In this document: positions 1-12,514 of the stretch, one piece after another
Numbering within the stretch: the stretch's first letter is position 1
Layout: each line of letters opens with the position of its first letter
Assembly (NCBI GenBank): GCA_035578905.1
Contig: JAQJVL010002601.1
Coordinates: forward strand, 1-64,000
Direction: 5' to 3'
From: Stictocephala bisonia
Taxonomy: Eukaryota; Arthropoda; Insecta; Hemiptera; Membracidae
DNA length: 64,000 bases
Program-made: the position numbers and the translations under genes
Notes under the pieces: model-generated
Databases searched by the model: none
The model's input: only the letters and a program-made list of their open reading frames with translations
Told to the model about the DNA's origin: nothing

Positions 1-1359
1 TCTCCTGAAAAAGGGCCAGTAGTGGGGGGAGTGGAGCTATCGGTACGGTTTCGTCATTCAACACTCTCTTGAACAAGAGATCAAGCGTGACGTGCAAGTC
101 ACTACATAGGGTACTAACAAAACATAAGTAGTTCTTAAGAATGATATAAACTTATTTATATATAACAGTTGAAAACAAAAATTATTAATTTATTGCATTC
201 ATTGTTATATCATGACAAAGGACTATACAACCTTTTAATAACTAAACAGTTGTTTGCAAACAACAATCAGGGAAAACCATAAAATATTTTAAATGTTTGA
301 GTCAATTTTGGGGCTCCCCGCAACTGCGACTTGGTAAATCCGCCCCTGTTTTTAAACACAGTATGTAAGTATTTAAACCATTATCATAAGATTGTTACTG
401 CTGTATAGCTTGTATATACTATTAAAAAAATTGGACCCTCAGTATTAGATAAATATTGGTTTGTTTTTTTTTTTACATCCAAACTCCTGTTTTTTTCGAT
501 GCTGTGAACATAATAAATTTTCTAGTACAAATCTAAACCTATCAATATCTGAGTTTAGTTACAGAGTAATTTAAATTTTGACATGTAGACTTGAAGAGTT
601 TCATTGTGTTAGCTGTGTCCAAAAGGAAAAGCACTCATAGAAAATCAGTACATATGCCTGTACCTCTTTTCACTTGCATATGAATATTTTATTTCCCTAA
701 TGTTTTGTACTTGTTTTACATTACATTGATTTTTGAACACTCATAGTTAGTAACCTACAATCAACAAAAATACAACCACCTAGCTCATGTGCATGTTGTG
801 CACTTGAATGTTTGTTTTTACTACTTGCATAAATGCGAATTTTACATGGTAATACTTGAGATATTAAAATTTATTCATGAGTGGATGGGTCAATATGTTA
901 TGGGCGGTGGATCAATATCACTGCACCCATGAACACCTACAAATAAATTTATAATGACCCAACCATGATTTTATCATATTACATTAATCATGATTTATAA
1001 TTTTTAAGCTTCAGGTTACGCAGGTTGTCATTAAAATTTGTTTCAGAATCACTTACTTCCCCTCCCATTTTATAACTATCATTTAATTATCTTTTTGAAT
1101 CGTTTAAAATATCTTCATCATAATTTAAACTATTTATTGTATTGATTTAATTATTTACTTTATTCAGACTTTATAACATCATCACATTGGTTTTCTGAGT
1201 TTAACTTGAATCTCAACCAATGCATAGCAAGTTGGTGCCCCCCGCCATGGTCGCCTAAGCTTACTGTCAACGCATAAACTATGTGAACTCAAGTTTGAAT
1301 GTTGTTTTACATTTTAATAATTTGATCATAATGGGGAAAATGTACCAGATTTTTGTACT
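1..1359. other. AT-rich gene-free stretch
   Basis: No coding region, RNA gene or clear repeat boundary is visible. A short GC-rich patch near 301-350 resembles the tips of DNA transposons, but I find no partner for it. Confidence 0.4.
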
Positions 1360-1740
1360 AAAGTCAAAAGTCAAAATCTTTATTGGACCAAATTAACAAT
1401 AATAATTTGCATTAGCCAAGTCATACTACTATTAACTAAAATTAAACAGCATAGCTCGTAAAATTTAATATGAGACATCACTTAACCTGTATGATATGAC
1501 AAACCTATAATATGTATATCACCTTCCTGACAAAAACTCACTAACGCTGTAACAGGCAAGATTTACCAAATGGCCTTTTAGACGTTTTCTAAATTTTGAT
1601 GTGTCTGACTCCAGCCTAAGAGAGAGTGGAAGTCTATTGAATAAACAAATCCCATTATATACTGTATGGTTTTTGAAAAAAGATGTGTTTATGGATTGTT
1701 AGTATATTCTGATTACGGAGAGAATAAGAAGTTTTATGTG
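1360..1740 (-). pseudogene. 3' fragment of a CR1/Jockey-like LINE
   Basis: Read on the minus strand, 1740 down to about 1530 encodes the usual C-terminal tail of LINE reverse transcriptase proteins: a block reading NGICLFNRLPLSLRLESD, then KFRKRLKGHL and CYSVSEFL, ending in a stop. This matches the conserved last segment of insect CR1/Jockey-type ORF2 (N-x-LP ... F-K-x-x-LK ... YS-x-x-EFL). The 3' end at about 1360-1385 has an AATAAA signal followed by a TTTTGACTTTTGAC-like tail. All of the polymerase and endonuclease is missing, so this is a 5'-truncated dead copy. The family assignment rests on the C-terminal tail only. Confidence 0.6.
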
Positions 1741-2572
1741 AAAAGTTAAATTTTGAAAAGTGTTGACTGACAAATGTCAATGTTTCTAGGATGTAAATGG
1801 ATGGTAAAGTCAATATTCCTGTACTTCAAAAGATTTCTTTGCACGATTTTCTCACTGTGCATCAACCTTATATTGTTATTACTCAAAAGCCCGTAATTGT
1901 ATCACATTCAGCTTTTAATGAATGGTTGCCTGAAATGTTTTATGAATTTATCTTTTCAAGAAAAGAAATTTCTTTATTTAGAAAATTATGTATACACAAC
2001 AAAAACACAAATAATCATAACTTCTCAAGATCTGATAAAATTTTAACAATTCATCATTTTTTATTTATTTATATAATACATTTTTATTTACCAAACTATA
2101 CAGTATACAAACAAATGCATATAATTATTAATATGTATATTAAGATTAACAATAGATATTAACTGTCTAGAATTATTTTTACCTAACACTAGCATATAAA
2201 TATTCAGAAAAAAAATTTAAATATAAAAGTACAATACAATTTGGTAAATAATTGGCGCCCCAAGGCGCCTGATAGTAACCCCTATCAGGATTACCATCAT
2301 TACTTATCCATAAAGAAGAAAAGCCAATTGTCAAATAAAAACACAAAAACTTGGTAATAAATAGAGATGCTAATGTAGCCTATTCTAAAGCAAAGGAGGT
2401 AAATATTCATAAAATTATATACATTTTTATCTATTACCTACATACACATACTGTGCATACACAGTCATGAACACATGAGCCAACAACAATTGCCACCAGA
2501 GTACGATATTTAATAACAGAAAATATTGTTTGTACATGGCAAAATCCATATGGGGGGAACCCATGATGTATT
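1741..2572. other. AT-rich gene-free stretch
   Basis: An open frame at 1797-2162 is low-complexity and AT-driven, with no recognisable motif; I do not regard it as a gene. A small self-complementary GC patch (ggcgcc...ggcgcc) lies near 2253-2270. Confidence 0.4.
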
Positions 2573-5240
2573 ATGCCTGTGGTGAACATGGCTTTGAATT
2601 CATTAAAAGAACTTGTATTTTACATAAGAATGTTCAAGGGTTGTTTTCAAAACTTTTTCTTGTCTCTACATTTATACTCTGATTTATTTAAATCGTACAA
2701 TTCTGAGATAGTTAGGTTTACAGAACACTTCTTAAAAAACAATGAACTCAATGCATTTTGTTTTCCTGATTATAATGTGTCTTCAGGTTACTGCCTCTCT
2801 CGTAAGGAAAGAGGTGGAGTTTGTATCTTAGTTTTCTCAGCCATTAACTATCAAGTAATAGACGTGTCTAATTAATGTACAGAGAGTCTCTGTGATATGG
2901 CTGCAGTTAGGGCCGATATCAATAATGAAAAATGTTATTAAATTGTTAATTAAATTGAATTTGGCCCAGAGTGATTTCATTGACCTGCTATTATTAGGTA
3001 AAGAACAATAGTAATATCTAATCTTAGTATTATAGATCTGTTGTTCAGTCTGGTTTCGAAGTTTTCTATAAGCTGTCTAGTCAGCAGGAGATTTAGACTT
3101 CTTTACCTTACGAAAAGATGCATAATGTTTTTGCATTCTACGAATAAACTAGATGATTTATTCCTCAGAATCTCACTGTCTATAGGCCACCATCTACTAT
3201 CATGTCTGACTTTTTGCACTTTTTTTTAATTCCATAAATAACTGTCTGGAGGATTCTATAAATTCAAAGGATATATTATTATTTTAGGTGATTTCAATAT
3301 TAATTTCACTATAAAGAGTGTTCCACACAATTTACTTAGAAATTCAATGACTAGTTTTTGTTTATGGATACAATTGTTGGTTTTTCTAGAGAATTCAAAG
3401 ATTCAAATACAATAATCGACAACGTATTTATTAATGTGTTCTGCTCGTATTACTCCTGAACTATTCTCATCCTCTGTCTTAGTCACTGGTATGTCCGATC
3501 ATCACGGGCAGATAGTGAATGTTTCCTTATGATCACAGTCCTCAGTTCCAAAATTTACTTTTAAGGACTATTTTTGAGGGATAAAATTCATGCCTGTAGT
3601 TTCCTTCTTAGAAGGAAATGTGGATTGGAAACTCTCAACTGTGAATGTGGATGAGAAGTTTAACTTGTTTATTTGTCTATATTAACTTTTTATTTTGATT
3701 TGATCTTTCCATTAAAAATAAATAAAGTTCGTGAAAAATGAATACACCCTAGAATAAATTTTGATCAAAGATTGCTCAAGTTAAAGAAAGCTCTATTGTA
3801 CATGCATTAACTTACAAAAAGCTTAGTCTTCTAACCCTTTACAAAGGCAATATATTTGTATGAAGAAATAAGTTAGATATGAGGTGAACTCTGCTAAGGC
3901 TAGTTCAGTTTTGAAGCACATTGATGGGGTAAAAAATAGATGAAAAGCAGTCTGGAATATTATAAATTATGTTCCAGTGAAAACTAGTAAATCATTTTCT
4001 AGGATTTCTCTAAATATGTCAGATGATAGACTTAAAAATGACCATTTCATTATTTTTAACATACTGAATACACATTTTGCAGAAGTTGGTTTGCGAACAG
4101 GTTGTCTTGATGATGGTGTTGCTCATCTTAATACTTTTCCCATTCAAAAGAAACAAAATGTAAACTCTATTTCTTAGCTCCTACAGATAAGAGGGAAATC
4201 ATTGAAGTAATCCAGTCTATCAGAAAAAGTAGTTCTTCGGGGATTTTTTCAGGGGGTGTTTCATCACGTCTTCTAAAATACATTGCTGACCTCCTTGCAT
4301 CTCCTTTGGCTCACATAGCAAATAAGTAATTTGGAAATAGTAAATTTTCTTCTTCTTTTAAAATCAACTGTCAAGTCTTTATTCAAAAAGGGTGACATGT
4401 ATGATCCTGAAAGCTACTGTCCAATATCCATTCTCATCTTTTTCTAAAATGTTTGAAAACTTTTCTCTAATAAGCTATCAACTTTTCTCAAATCAGGGGA
4501 TTTTCTTTTTAATAAGCAATACGGTTTTAGGAAAAATCAATCGAAACTAAATGCTATATAAATTTATTTCGATGTTAAATCAGCCTTAGATAAGAGACTG
4601 CATACTATTGGCCTTTTCTTTAATCTAAGGCATTTGATGTTGTTAGTCACAAACTTTTTCTTAAATAATTAGATTTATGTATTTGGAATAAGAGGTAAAG
4701 CTTTTGAATGGTTCTCATCCCTTCAATGGGCCGGAAACAATTTGTTAAAATTTCTTTTGTTGATGAATTTGGGTGCCTACGCAAGAAGGTTTCAATTGAA
4801 GCCATTGTAAAGGCACCTGAAGGATCCATTCTGGGCCATGTGTTATTTATTATGTTTATTGATGACCTAAATATGAGTGTAAATAATGCCATGCTTTGTC
4901 TTTACGCTGATGATACGTCTGTCTCTATTTGAAACAAAAATCAAATGCAATTTGAGACTGATAGTGATACTTTTATACAGAGCAGCTCTACTTCAACGGT
5001 TATCAGAGAATCATCTCTATGTAAACACTAATCAATCTAAATCTGTTAAATTTAAAATGCTCAATTCTAAATTAAATACCTCTGTTTCATTTTAGCATCC
5101 CAGGTGATGACTTTGAAATTTTTCCTGTTGAAGCTACTACTTTCTTCTTATTGATTCTAATTTGACTTTTTAAAACCATATTGATAATATTTGCTCTAAA
5201 CTAAACAGCAGAATCTTCATTTTACGTAGATTGTCACAAT
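2573..5240 (+). pseudogene. decayed LINE ORF2 (endonuclease and reverse transcriptase)
   Basis: Broken pieces in all three forward frames follow the order of a non-LTR retrotransposon ORF2. The endonuclease part starts near 2690 (FTEHFLKNNEL, then GYCLSRKERGGVCILV), followed by ILGDFNINF near 3280 and MSDHHG near 3490. The reverse transcriptase part follows: SSSGIFSGGVSSRLLKYIA near 4210, LFKKGDMYDPESYCPIS near 4380, the fingers/palm piece QYGFRKNQS near 4515, EGSILGHVLFIMFIDDLN at 4815-4875, and the catalytic LYADDTSVSI at 4900-4930. The thumb piece (LLIDSNLTF...NHIDNICSKLNSRIFILRRLS) ends near 5240. There are many stops and frameshifts, so it is inactive. The order and motifs fit the CR1/Jockey group; the exact clade is not decided here. 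Confidence 0.8.
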
Positions 5241-5242
5241 AT

Positions 5243-5477
5243 TCAATTTTCCCATTGCCATGAGAAAAGCAATTATTTTACTTCGACAACAGTTCTTACA
5301 CAATTACTTTTGAAATGAATGAATTGCTACAATACATGAAAATAACACTATGGGGACAATTTGGTTTCAAAAAGCAGACATTTTGTTACAACAAATATTA
5401 TAATCTTGCTCAATTTTCCCATTGCCATGAGAAAAGCAATTATTTTACTTCGACAACAGTTCTTACACAATTACTTT
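5243..5477 (+). repeat. 68-bp direct repeat at the LINE 3' side
   Basis: The block starting tcaattttcccattgcc occurs at 5243-5310 and again at 5410-5477, essentially identical, with 99 bp between. It begins at the end of the LINE thumb region, so it is probably a local duplication within the decaying LINE. Confidence 0.7.
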
Positions 5478-5947
5478 TCAAACATTTTAGTTTTACTGAT
5501 AAATATTTCACAGTATTTTAGGCGTGATTAATTTAATATGATTCAATTAGGCCCACAAAATTACTAAATATAACGATTTTTTTATAAAACAGATTGTTAA
5601 AAATGACCAACAATCAAAATAAAGCAATGCCTAAACACTGTAACAATACAACGAGTGACATAATGAGTCGGAAGCGATCAAGGTCATATATAATGTACAG
5701 TACATAGATTAGTTGAATATGTACAAAATTACAATTCATGTAGATATATGCAAGATATTCATTTGGCAAATGATTTGTCAAACATTTCATGAATTATTTA
5801 CAATAATGTATTATTAGGTTAGTGCTTTAATAACTGAACTTAGAAACATATCTCGTAAAAATGAAGTAAGCATTTTTAAAAGAAAGTTAGCTTATTTATT
5901 TTATTCTATAAATAAATGTGTACAAATTATTCGCTAATATTACAAAA
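5478..5947. other. AT-rich gene-free stretch
   Basis: No gene or repeat structure is visible. Confidence 0.4.
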
Positions 5948-5952
5948 ACGTA

Positions 5953-5988
<36 letters not shown>
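5948..5988. repeat. (TA)n microsatellite
   Basis: An almost pure run of about 18 TA dinucleotides with one G interruption at its start. Confidence 0.9.
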
Positions 5989-5990
<2 letters not shown>

Positions 5991-6039
5991 TATAGGTATA
6001 TAAAATAGTTTTGGCCCAGCAGCAGGTTAGTATTTTATA

Positions 6040-7470
6040 TAGAAGTACTTATTTTAGGTAGAACACGCGGTCAATTTGGGTAGCCACCTATAATTATGGT
6101 GGTGAACTTGGGTAGTGCCTGTGAATACCTTGGGTAAGACCCGTGGTCAATGTGAGTAGCCATCCCTGATTACCTTGGGTAGCATCCATGATAAACTTGA
6201 GTAGCCACTTGTGATAATCTCGGGTAGCACTCGTGGTCAACATGGGTAGTACCTACGATTACTTTAAGTAGCACAGGTGGTCAACTTGGGTAGTACTTGT
6301 GAATACTTTGGGTACAACCCATGGTCAACTTGAGTAGCCACTAAGGGAGAACCCGTAATTAATTTGAGTAGCTTTTAAATACATTTGTATTACTTTTATC
6401 TAGTCTAAATTAATTGGAATCTTATCAATATCAAATAAAACTGCAAGTCGATCTACTTAAGTACAATTCTAAAAGTGATGCAGTCAGAGCTGATTGGTAG
6501 CCACGCCTTATTAACTTGGGTAGTACCTGTGACTACCTTGAGTAGCACCCGTGGTCAACTTGGGTAGTACCTTCTATTATCTTGGGTAGCACCCCTGGTC
6601 TTGTCTGGTAGAATATGTGATTACCTCGGGAAGCACCCGTGATCAACTTGAGTGGCCACACTTGATTACCTTGGGTAATATCAGTCGTCAATTTGAGTAG
6701 TACAATTATTGACTTGGGTGGCTCCCATGGTCAACTTGGGTAGTACTCTTGGTCCTCTATAGTATTATCTCTGATTACCTTGGGTAGCACCAGTGATCAT
6801 ATTGGGCAATATCTGTGATTATCTTGCATAGCTTCCATGGCCAACTTCGATAGCATCTATGATTACCTTTGGTAGCAATCAGGGTCAATTTGGGTAGACG
6901 CACCTGATTACTTGGGTAGGCTAAGTGGTCAACTTAGTTAATACCTGTGATTACGTTAGGGATTACTTTTAGTCAACTTAGGTATTATCAGTCATTACTT
7001 TGAGTAGCAGAATGACCCTTGAGCAGTGGTCAACTTGAGGGTAATAAGTGTAATTATCTTGGATAGCACCTATGGTCAACTCGGATAGTACCTGTGATTA
7101 CTTTGCATAGGACCTGTGGTTAACTTGAGAGGCTACCCGTGATTACCTTAAGTAGAGCCTGTGGTCAACTTAGGTAGGACCTCTAATAATCTTAGGTAGA
7201 ACACAGTCAATTTAGGTAGCCACCCATAATTACTTTGAGTAGGACTCTTGGTGAACTGAACTTGTGTAATCACCAGTGATTACGTTGGTTAGCACCTGCG
7301 GTCTACTTGACTAGGCACGAGTGCTAGCCAAGTCCATGACGGTGGATGGCCAAGTTGATCACGGGTCCTATCCTAGCTGATCATGAGTTTTAGCTAAGTC
7401 CATCACGATGACTACCCAAGTTGATCTTTGTGGCTGCCACAAGTTGATCACGAGCTACTCAAGTAGGTCA
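6040..7470. repeat. satellite of 22-bp half-units (44-bp dimers)
   Basis: Two related 22-mers alternate: ggtcaacttgggtagtacct (plus two bases) and gattaccttgggtagcaccc (plus two bases), giving a 44-bp higher-order unit. Copies are strongly diverged. The array is interrupted by unrelated AT-rich DNA at about 6360-6480. From about 7310 to 7470 the same unit appears in the opposite orientation (ctacccaagttgatc), so the array contains an inversion. I see no coding meaning. Confidence 0.85.
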
Positions 7471-8551
7471 GTGGATAATCCAGTAATTGAAAATGCATTA
7501 AATTTACAATAAATACAAAACCAAACCGATAAGAACATCTTATTTGAGCAATTTTATTTCAATACAAAAGTGAACGTCACATAATGCAAATTTCATACAG
7601 TAAAATACTTGCTCTGCATTTATAAAAAATAAGTGCAATATGTAGGCTAGGAATGTTATGGTGATCGATTTCGGTAAACCACGTTTACCTTAATCGATCC
7701 CCATAATATTGTATTAAATTCATCTACCAACACGTATTATGCTAACTAAGAAAACTTGTTTAAATTCGTATTTTATTATTTGTCTTCACATTGCACAATG
7801 TTTAAATATCACTTATGTCAAGTTTTACCGTCCTAAGTCTTCTGATTGGCTGTTCAACGGAAGACACCGGGAGTGGTACAAGGTTCCCAAAAACTACCTC
7901 ACCCCATGACTTCAAAGTTCTGAAAAGGATTGCCGCTCCGCCCCGCGGCTATCATATTTTTCTTCCCTTGTTACCGTTTAAGAAAAATATTTGCTTTGAA
8001 GTTACCTTCTTATAAAATTACAAATAAATGACCTAGCATTTTTGCTACCACAACATTAATTAACTATAATAAATTAATAGTTTTTTTTATTTATTTATAT
8101 ATGAGACGCCGACACAACGATGTTGGTATTTTGCATTCGTTAATAGTTATGAGTTAACGTTACTGTTTTTATATTTTTTAAAATAAAATAAAGGTCAGTA
8201 GAGACAGTGGCTTAAAATTACTTATTGCTTTAATCAAGCCGGATTTATTAAATTAATATTTTTACTGTACGCATTCGTTAATGTAGTTTATATGATTTAT
8301 TTCATAGACATGTTGTATATAAATGATTATTACAGTATTTGTTATGCCATAATAAATATTGTGCACTGTCATTATGAATAAACGTTTTATGCTTTACTTT
8401 GCGGTTAGATTATACCAGGAACCACAGAGGAACGCACATTTTAATTTAAACGAAATAAGCCATACAAAAGTAAGTAGACTAATTCTAAGTGAGTAAATCA
8501 GTCTGTAAAATGATACTGATATCAGTCGTCGTAGGCAGCCATCGATGTAAG
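7471..8551. other. AT-rich gene-free stretch
   Basis: No supported gene. Open frames here (for example 7815-8015) have no recognisable composition or motifs. Confidence 0.4.
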
Positions 8552-8776
8552 TTAAATGAAGAAATAGTTATCACCTGAGGATACAAGTTTCTTAATCGTG
8601 ATCGGCACCTTTTGCCAACTGTTTTTGTTTGGTGTCTCATCTTCACGTTGGTTGGGAAGAGTGTGTCCATGTAATTCGGTTAATATTCCTTCATTAGAGT
8701 AATAATTATGGTCATTGCCCATATCAATAAACAAAACGTTGTTTACATTTGACGGGTTAACCTTTGAGGTATTCAT
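8552..8776 (-). CDS. possible first coding exon, unknown protein
   Basis: The frame opens at an ATG (8774-8776) and encodes about 70 residues with balanced composition (MNTSKVNPSNVNN..., then HGHTLPNQREDETPNKNS, then KKLVSSG), unlike the low-complexity frames around it. A CAG|GTGATA sequence at about 8566-8574 would make a good splice donor just before the frame runs into FFI and a stop, so it may be a first exon. I do not recognise the protein, and no downstream exon is identified. It could equally be a chance frame. Confidence 0.25.
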   Translation of the reverse strand: MNTSKVNPSNVNNVLFIDMGNDHNYYSNEGILTELHGHTLPNQREDETPNKNSWQKVPITIKKLVSSGDNYFFI

Positions 8777-9249
8777 TTACTTTGCAATTAGGTTCAGATA
8801 TTGGTAAGAAAATACACAAGTAAACACAAAAACGCGAACTTACATATTTGTACAATTTAACATTTGTTTATGCCGCCAGCTGGTCAATTAAAATTAATCT
8901 CCATAAGAATAACATTGGACGCCGTATAGGAAAAAAAAAAACACGTAAATTTCAAAAATCTAGCTCCGTTACGACTTAGAAAACAAAATTATCTTTATAA
9001 TAAAACAATTTCATCGAATCCGGTCAAGTAATAAGTTCAGAAAATGAATGAACTAAATGACCCGATTGTTTTAATATATAGGATTAGGAAATACATACTT
9101 GTCAATAGCTTTGTGAATAATATTAAATTTAATCTCTTTAAAGATAGACAGCTGTTCTAATTAAATTAATATTTAAATTATAGCATCAGTGACTAAGTTA
9201 TTAAATACATTACAACTAATAATATAAACAACATTATTGTTCTGTAACC

Positions 9250-9640
9250 CAGCTACATGGGGACAAAGTGTTTGGGAGATTGTAAACGATAGGCTGGATG
9301 CTCGGTCCTCTTAATACCGACATGGCGTCTGCTTGATGGTTGCTATCGGCGTGGACACTACTAGAGAAGTCTGGGGTGTCCATGTTGGGTGGTAATCGTT
9401 GTGTGAGGGAGATAACTGAGTATCAGGCTTGTCAATTAGCTGAAAATCAGACCAGCACCACGTGGTTCGGATTCCACGTAAAGCTGTAGGTCCCTTAGTT
9501 GCCCTGGCTGTTGAGCTTTTAATAAATTGCCCTTTCTGAGGAACAGTTGAACTTAGTTAGTAACCAGACAACACTCATATAACCATTCATATTCGCCTTA
9601 AAATACCAACAACGTTGTATTGGAGTCTCATATTTTAGAA
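9250..9640 (+). repeat. dispersed repeat, copy outside the palindrome
   Basis: From about 9410 to 9640 the sequence (actgagtatcaggcttgtca...) is clearly related, by eye roughly 70 percent, to 20365-20600 inside the palindrome and to its mirror copy near 36510-36752. It has no open frame. The GC-richer 9250-9410 portion is not present in the inner copies. It is probably an unnamed interspersed element of this genome. Confidence 0.6.
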
Positions 9641-9708
9641 AAAGAAGGCAGCGATACTCCACTCTCTAATCAGATGATCATCAGTGGTAGCCACAGGGCC
9701 GCCCAGAG

Positions 9709-12183
9709 ACTTTGGGTGGCCCCGGGGCAGAGTTTACCATGTGGCCCCTTCCTTCACTTCAAAATAAATTTTATTACTCTGATTGTCAAATATACTATAA
9801 TTGATATTGAAATATCAATATCAATTACAATTTTACTTTTAGCACATTTTACGATATTCTTACCATCTCTTTCGTTAGATTACTATTGTAATTAAGATTC
9901 TTGTTCATGGACGTTTTCTCAGGGCTAGCTGCGAAGCTCCGGTAAGTTTTCTCTAATTGTCATATACTTTTTAAAAATTTCCTTAAGTATTACCACTACA
10001 ATAACAACAATCTCTTATATCAAAATTGTTATTCTTTAAAAATAAAGAAATAATAACGAACCAAGCAATGCCACAGTTAGTTGCATAGTTGGGCGCAGCA
10101 GCTCTTCGATTGCCAGTTGAGGAGCCATCCTCGCCAATGATATTAGCTGTGGGTAAGGGAGGGAGGGGCCAATAAATTTGTATAGGCCACTTGGCTTCGC
10201 TTGCTAAAGAGCAAGTGGCCGAATGTTCACGAAGTAAATTAATTTGGCGAGCGCGAACATCTAGTGCTTTAAAAACAGTCAACTGAGAGTTGAGGTTATG
10301 TTATTGTTTTCAAAACAGGTTGTAGACCACTGGGTATGTAGCTTATTGATGTTGGACATTAAAACATCTAGTTTATATTCGTGATTTTAGTTTGTCTTTG
10401 TGCTAAACTTTAAAACTATTCAATTTTTATTTCATAGGCTTAAAGGCATTTTGTACCAACTCAATTTTCTCAGCATAAAACATAGTAAAATTTATGTCTG
10501 TCAAATTGGATACTATATCTTTGATGTACATCACAGTGTATACGTCCGTACAGTGACAGTGGTATTGACACACCCACACACCAATTCACGAACAGTGGTA
10601 TTGACCCTCCCGCTCAACAATACACGTACACACAGTGGTTCAATCTTAGTTAATTTCACTTATCACGCAACAAACAATAAATAAATACTGTATTAATGAT
10701 TGTCAAAAATATAAATGGCTTACTCGTTTGTCAGTGACAGTAAAAAATTGTGAAAATTATTTTGATTGGTCGTAGATTTGTTATGTTAATGAATGACAAC
10801 ATTAATCAATTATGCTATTTGTTTGGGAACAACCTGTACGTGGGCATAATTGGTTTTTAATCAAGAGCTACTCTACTGAATATGTTGAGAATACGCCCCT
10901 GTTCCTGTTACAGTTTCAGGGTAAATTAAACCAGACAATAAAAGAGTCACAACAAGTTAAATGTCACAAAATAAATATTATTCAAAAGGAGTTGTACAAA
11001 TCTGAACAATGATGAAGCTGTTTTATCTATTAACGGCGTATTTAAGAGCTCCTCTTTTCATTAAGACCTATGTCATAATATATTGGTAAAATGTCTTTAC
11101 GAACATCCATGTCATAATAACTAGTGAATTTAAAATGTCAAAGGAAACATTACAGTAGATAGAAAGTAAAAAGAATTGCATGTACATTAAACTCTGGTTA
11201 ACCGGTTAAATATGATGGAAGATGAATCCGGATAGTACAGAACGTAACAAAATTATAATTTTTAGACAAGATTATGCCACGCAATTCCTCCCGCGATAGC
11301 GTAGGACAAGTAGAATGTAATGCATCATACACACATATTGTTGCACATCCGGTAAGCGAGCGGTGATGTTGTTGTATGCATATTTACCAGATTTAAGTAC
11401 CTAGAAATCTACTGTAATTTAGTGGTTTCATCGTTAATTTATTCTTTTTATACTGTAAAAATATATAATTTACTTTGCAGTATATTACAATACTATATTG
11501 AAACATTTATAGTCCATTTTTATTGATTTCAATAAAACGTTACCATAAATTACTAGGCCTAAACTTTAGATTTATGTTCTCTCAAAATATTTAAATGGAA
11601 TATGAATCAGCAAATTAAATTAATTGATAATTATAGTAGTTTACTAGGAAATCCAAAAGAACGCTTAAATTACAGAAATATCACTCTATAAAATACAACA
11701 ATAACAAAATATTTCTTTACAGGATGACAGTAATCAAACAGGCTAATGATTGACGATGTCCCCGATCTAGCCTTCATGACAATTAATTGAGCTCTTCCAG
11801 CCACGTTTTACAACATCGTATATTTTGCCTGCGGGTTTTGGGGTTCTAAACACAGTTATTACTGAAATACGACTACTATTTCTTAAATTTAGTGCATATA
11901 TTGAACAATTAGCTGATCAGTGCCGGGAAAGAGTGCAACGTTACCACGTTCGAACGGAGTGCCGCCGCCTACTACCAGCTTTGAAACCAAGTTTGTAAGA
12001 ACCTTTTCTCATAAAGACTTTTCGATCTTTTTTAAATTACAGATTTAAAATGTTTTTACTGTAATTTTGTTTGCTTATTTAATTGTGTTGTTCTTAGGAT
12101 TCAACTTTTTTATTAAAATTTATTAATTTGCATACTTTAGGCCGCAGGTTACTGATCACTCGTTTTCACATTATATAGATCTA
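9709..12183. other. interior of hAT-A, left part
   Basis: AT-rich DNA without a recognisable transposase. A minus-strand frame at 9983-10282 (containing WPLPPLPTANIIGEDGSS) has no family that I recognise. Near 10547-10640 the phrase cagtggtattgac occurs twice. Nothing else is supported. Confidence 0.5.
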
Positions 12184-12212
12184 CTAGCTGACCCGGCGAA
12201 CTTCGTATCGCC
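12184..12212 (-). terminator. Helitron-1 3' end: hairpin plus CTAG
   Basis: On the minus strand, GGCGA and TCGCC (12195-12212) form a 5-bp stem around an 8-nt loop, followed by GGGTCAG and the terminal CTAG (12184-12187), then T. This is the standard Helitron rolling-circle termination structure. Confidence 0.85.
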
Positions 12213-12514
12213 TAAGTTATAGGTTTCCCCTAAGACAGACCGATGGAAAGAACATCATGTTGTATGTGTATTGAATTTATTAAACATTAGTCGTTGTTAA
12301 TTTAGTTGTAGTGAATATTTTGGTAGTCAAAAAGATAGAGTAAGTGTTTGGGGATGTTGATTTATGATTGAAAGGTAATTTAGCAAATTTAATCATGCCG
12401 AACTGTACAAAATAATAAAATATCAAAATATAATTTTCAAATAATAATTGCAATTCAAATAATTATCAAAATTTAATATAAACAACAAATTAAGACAATG
12501 AAAAATAAACATTA

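Noticed and set aside
1797..2162. 121-codon frame
   Set aside because: AT-driven composition, no motif, no repeat or neighbour support.
6040..7470. CRISPR array
   Set aside because: The repeats are contiguous, diverged and without unique spacers, and the window is eukaryotic.
9983..10282. 99-codon minus-strand frame in hAT-A
   Set aside because: No hAT transposase motif or other recognisable family; too short to support.
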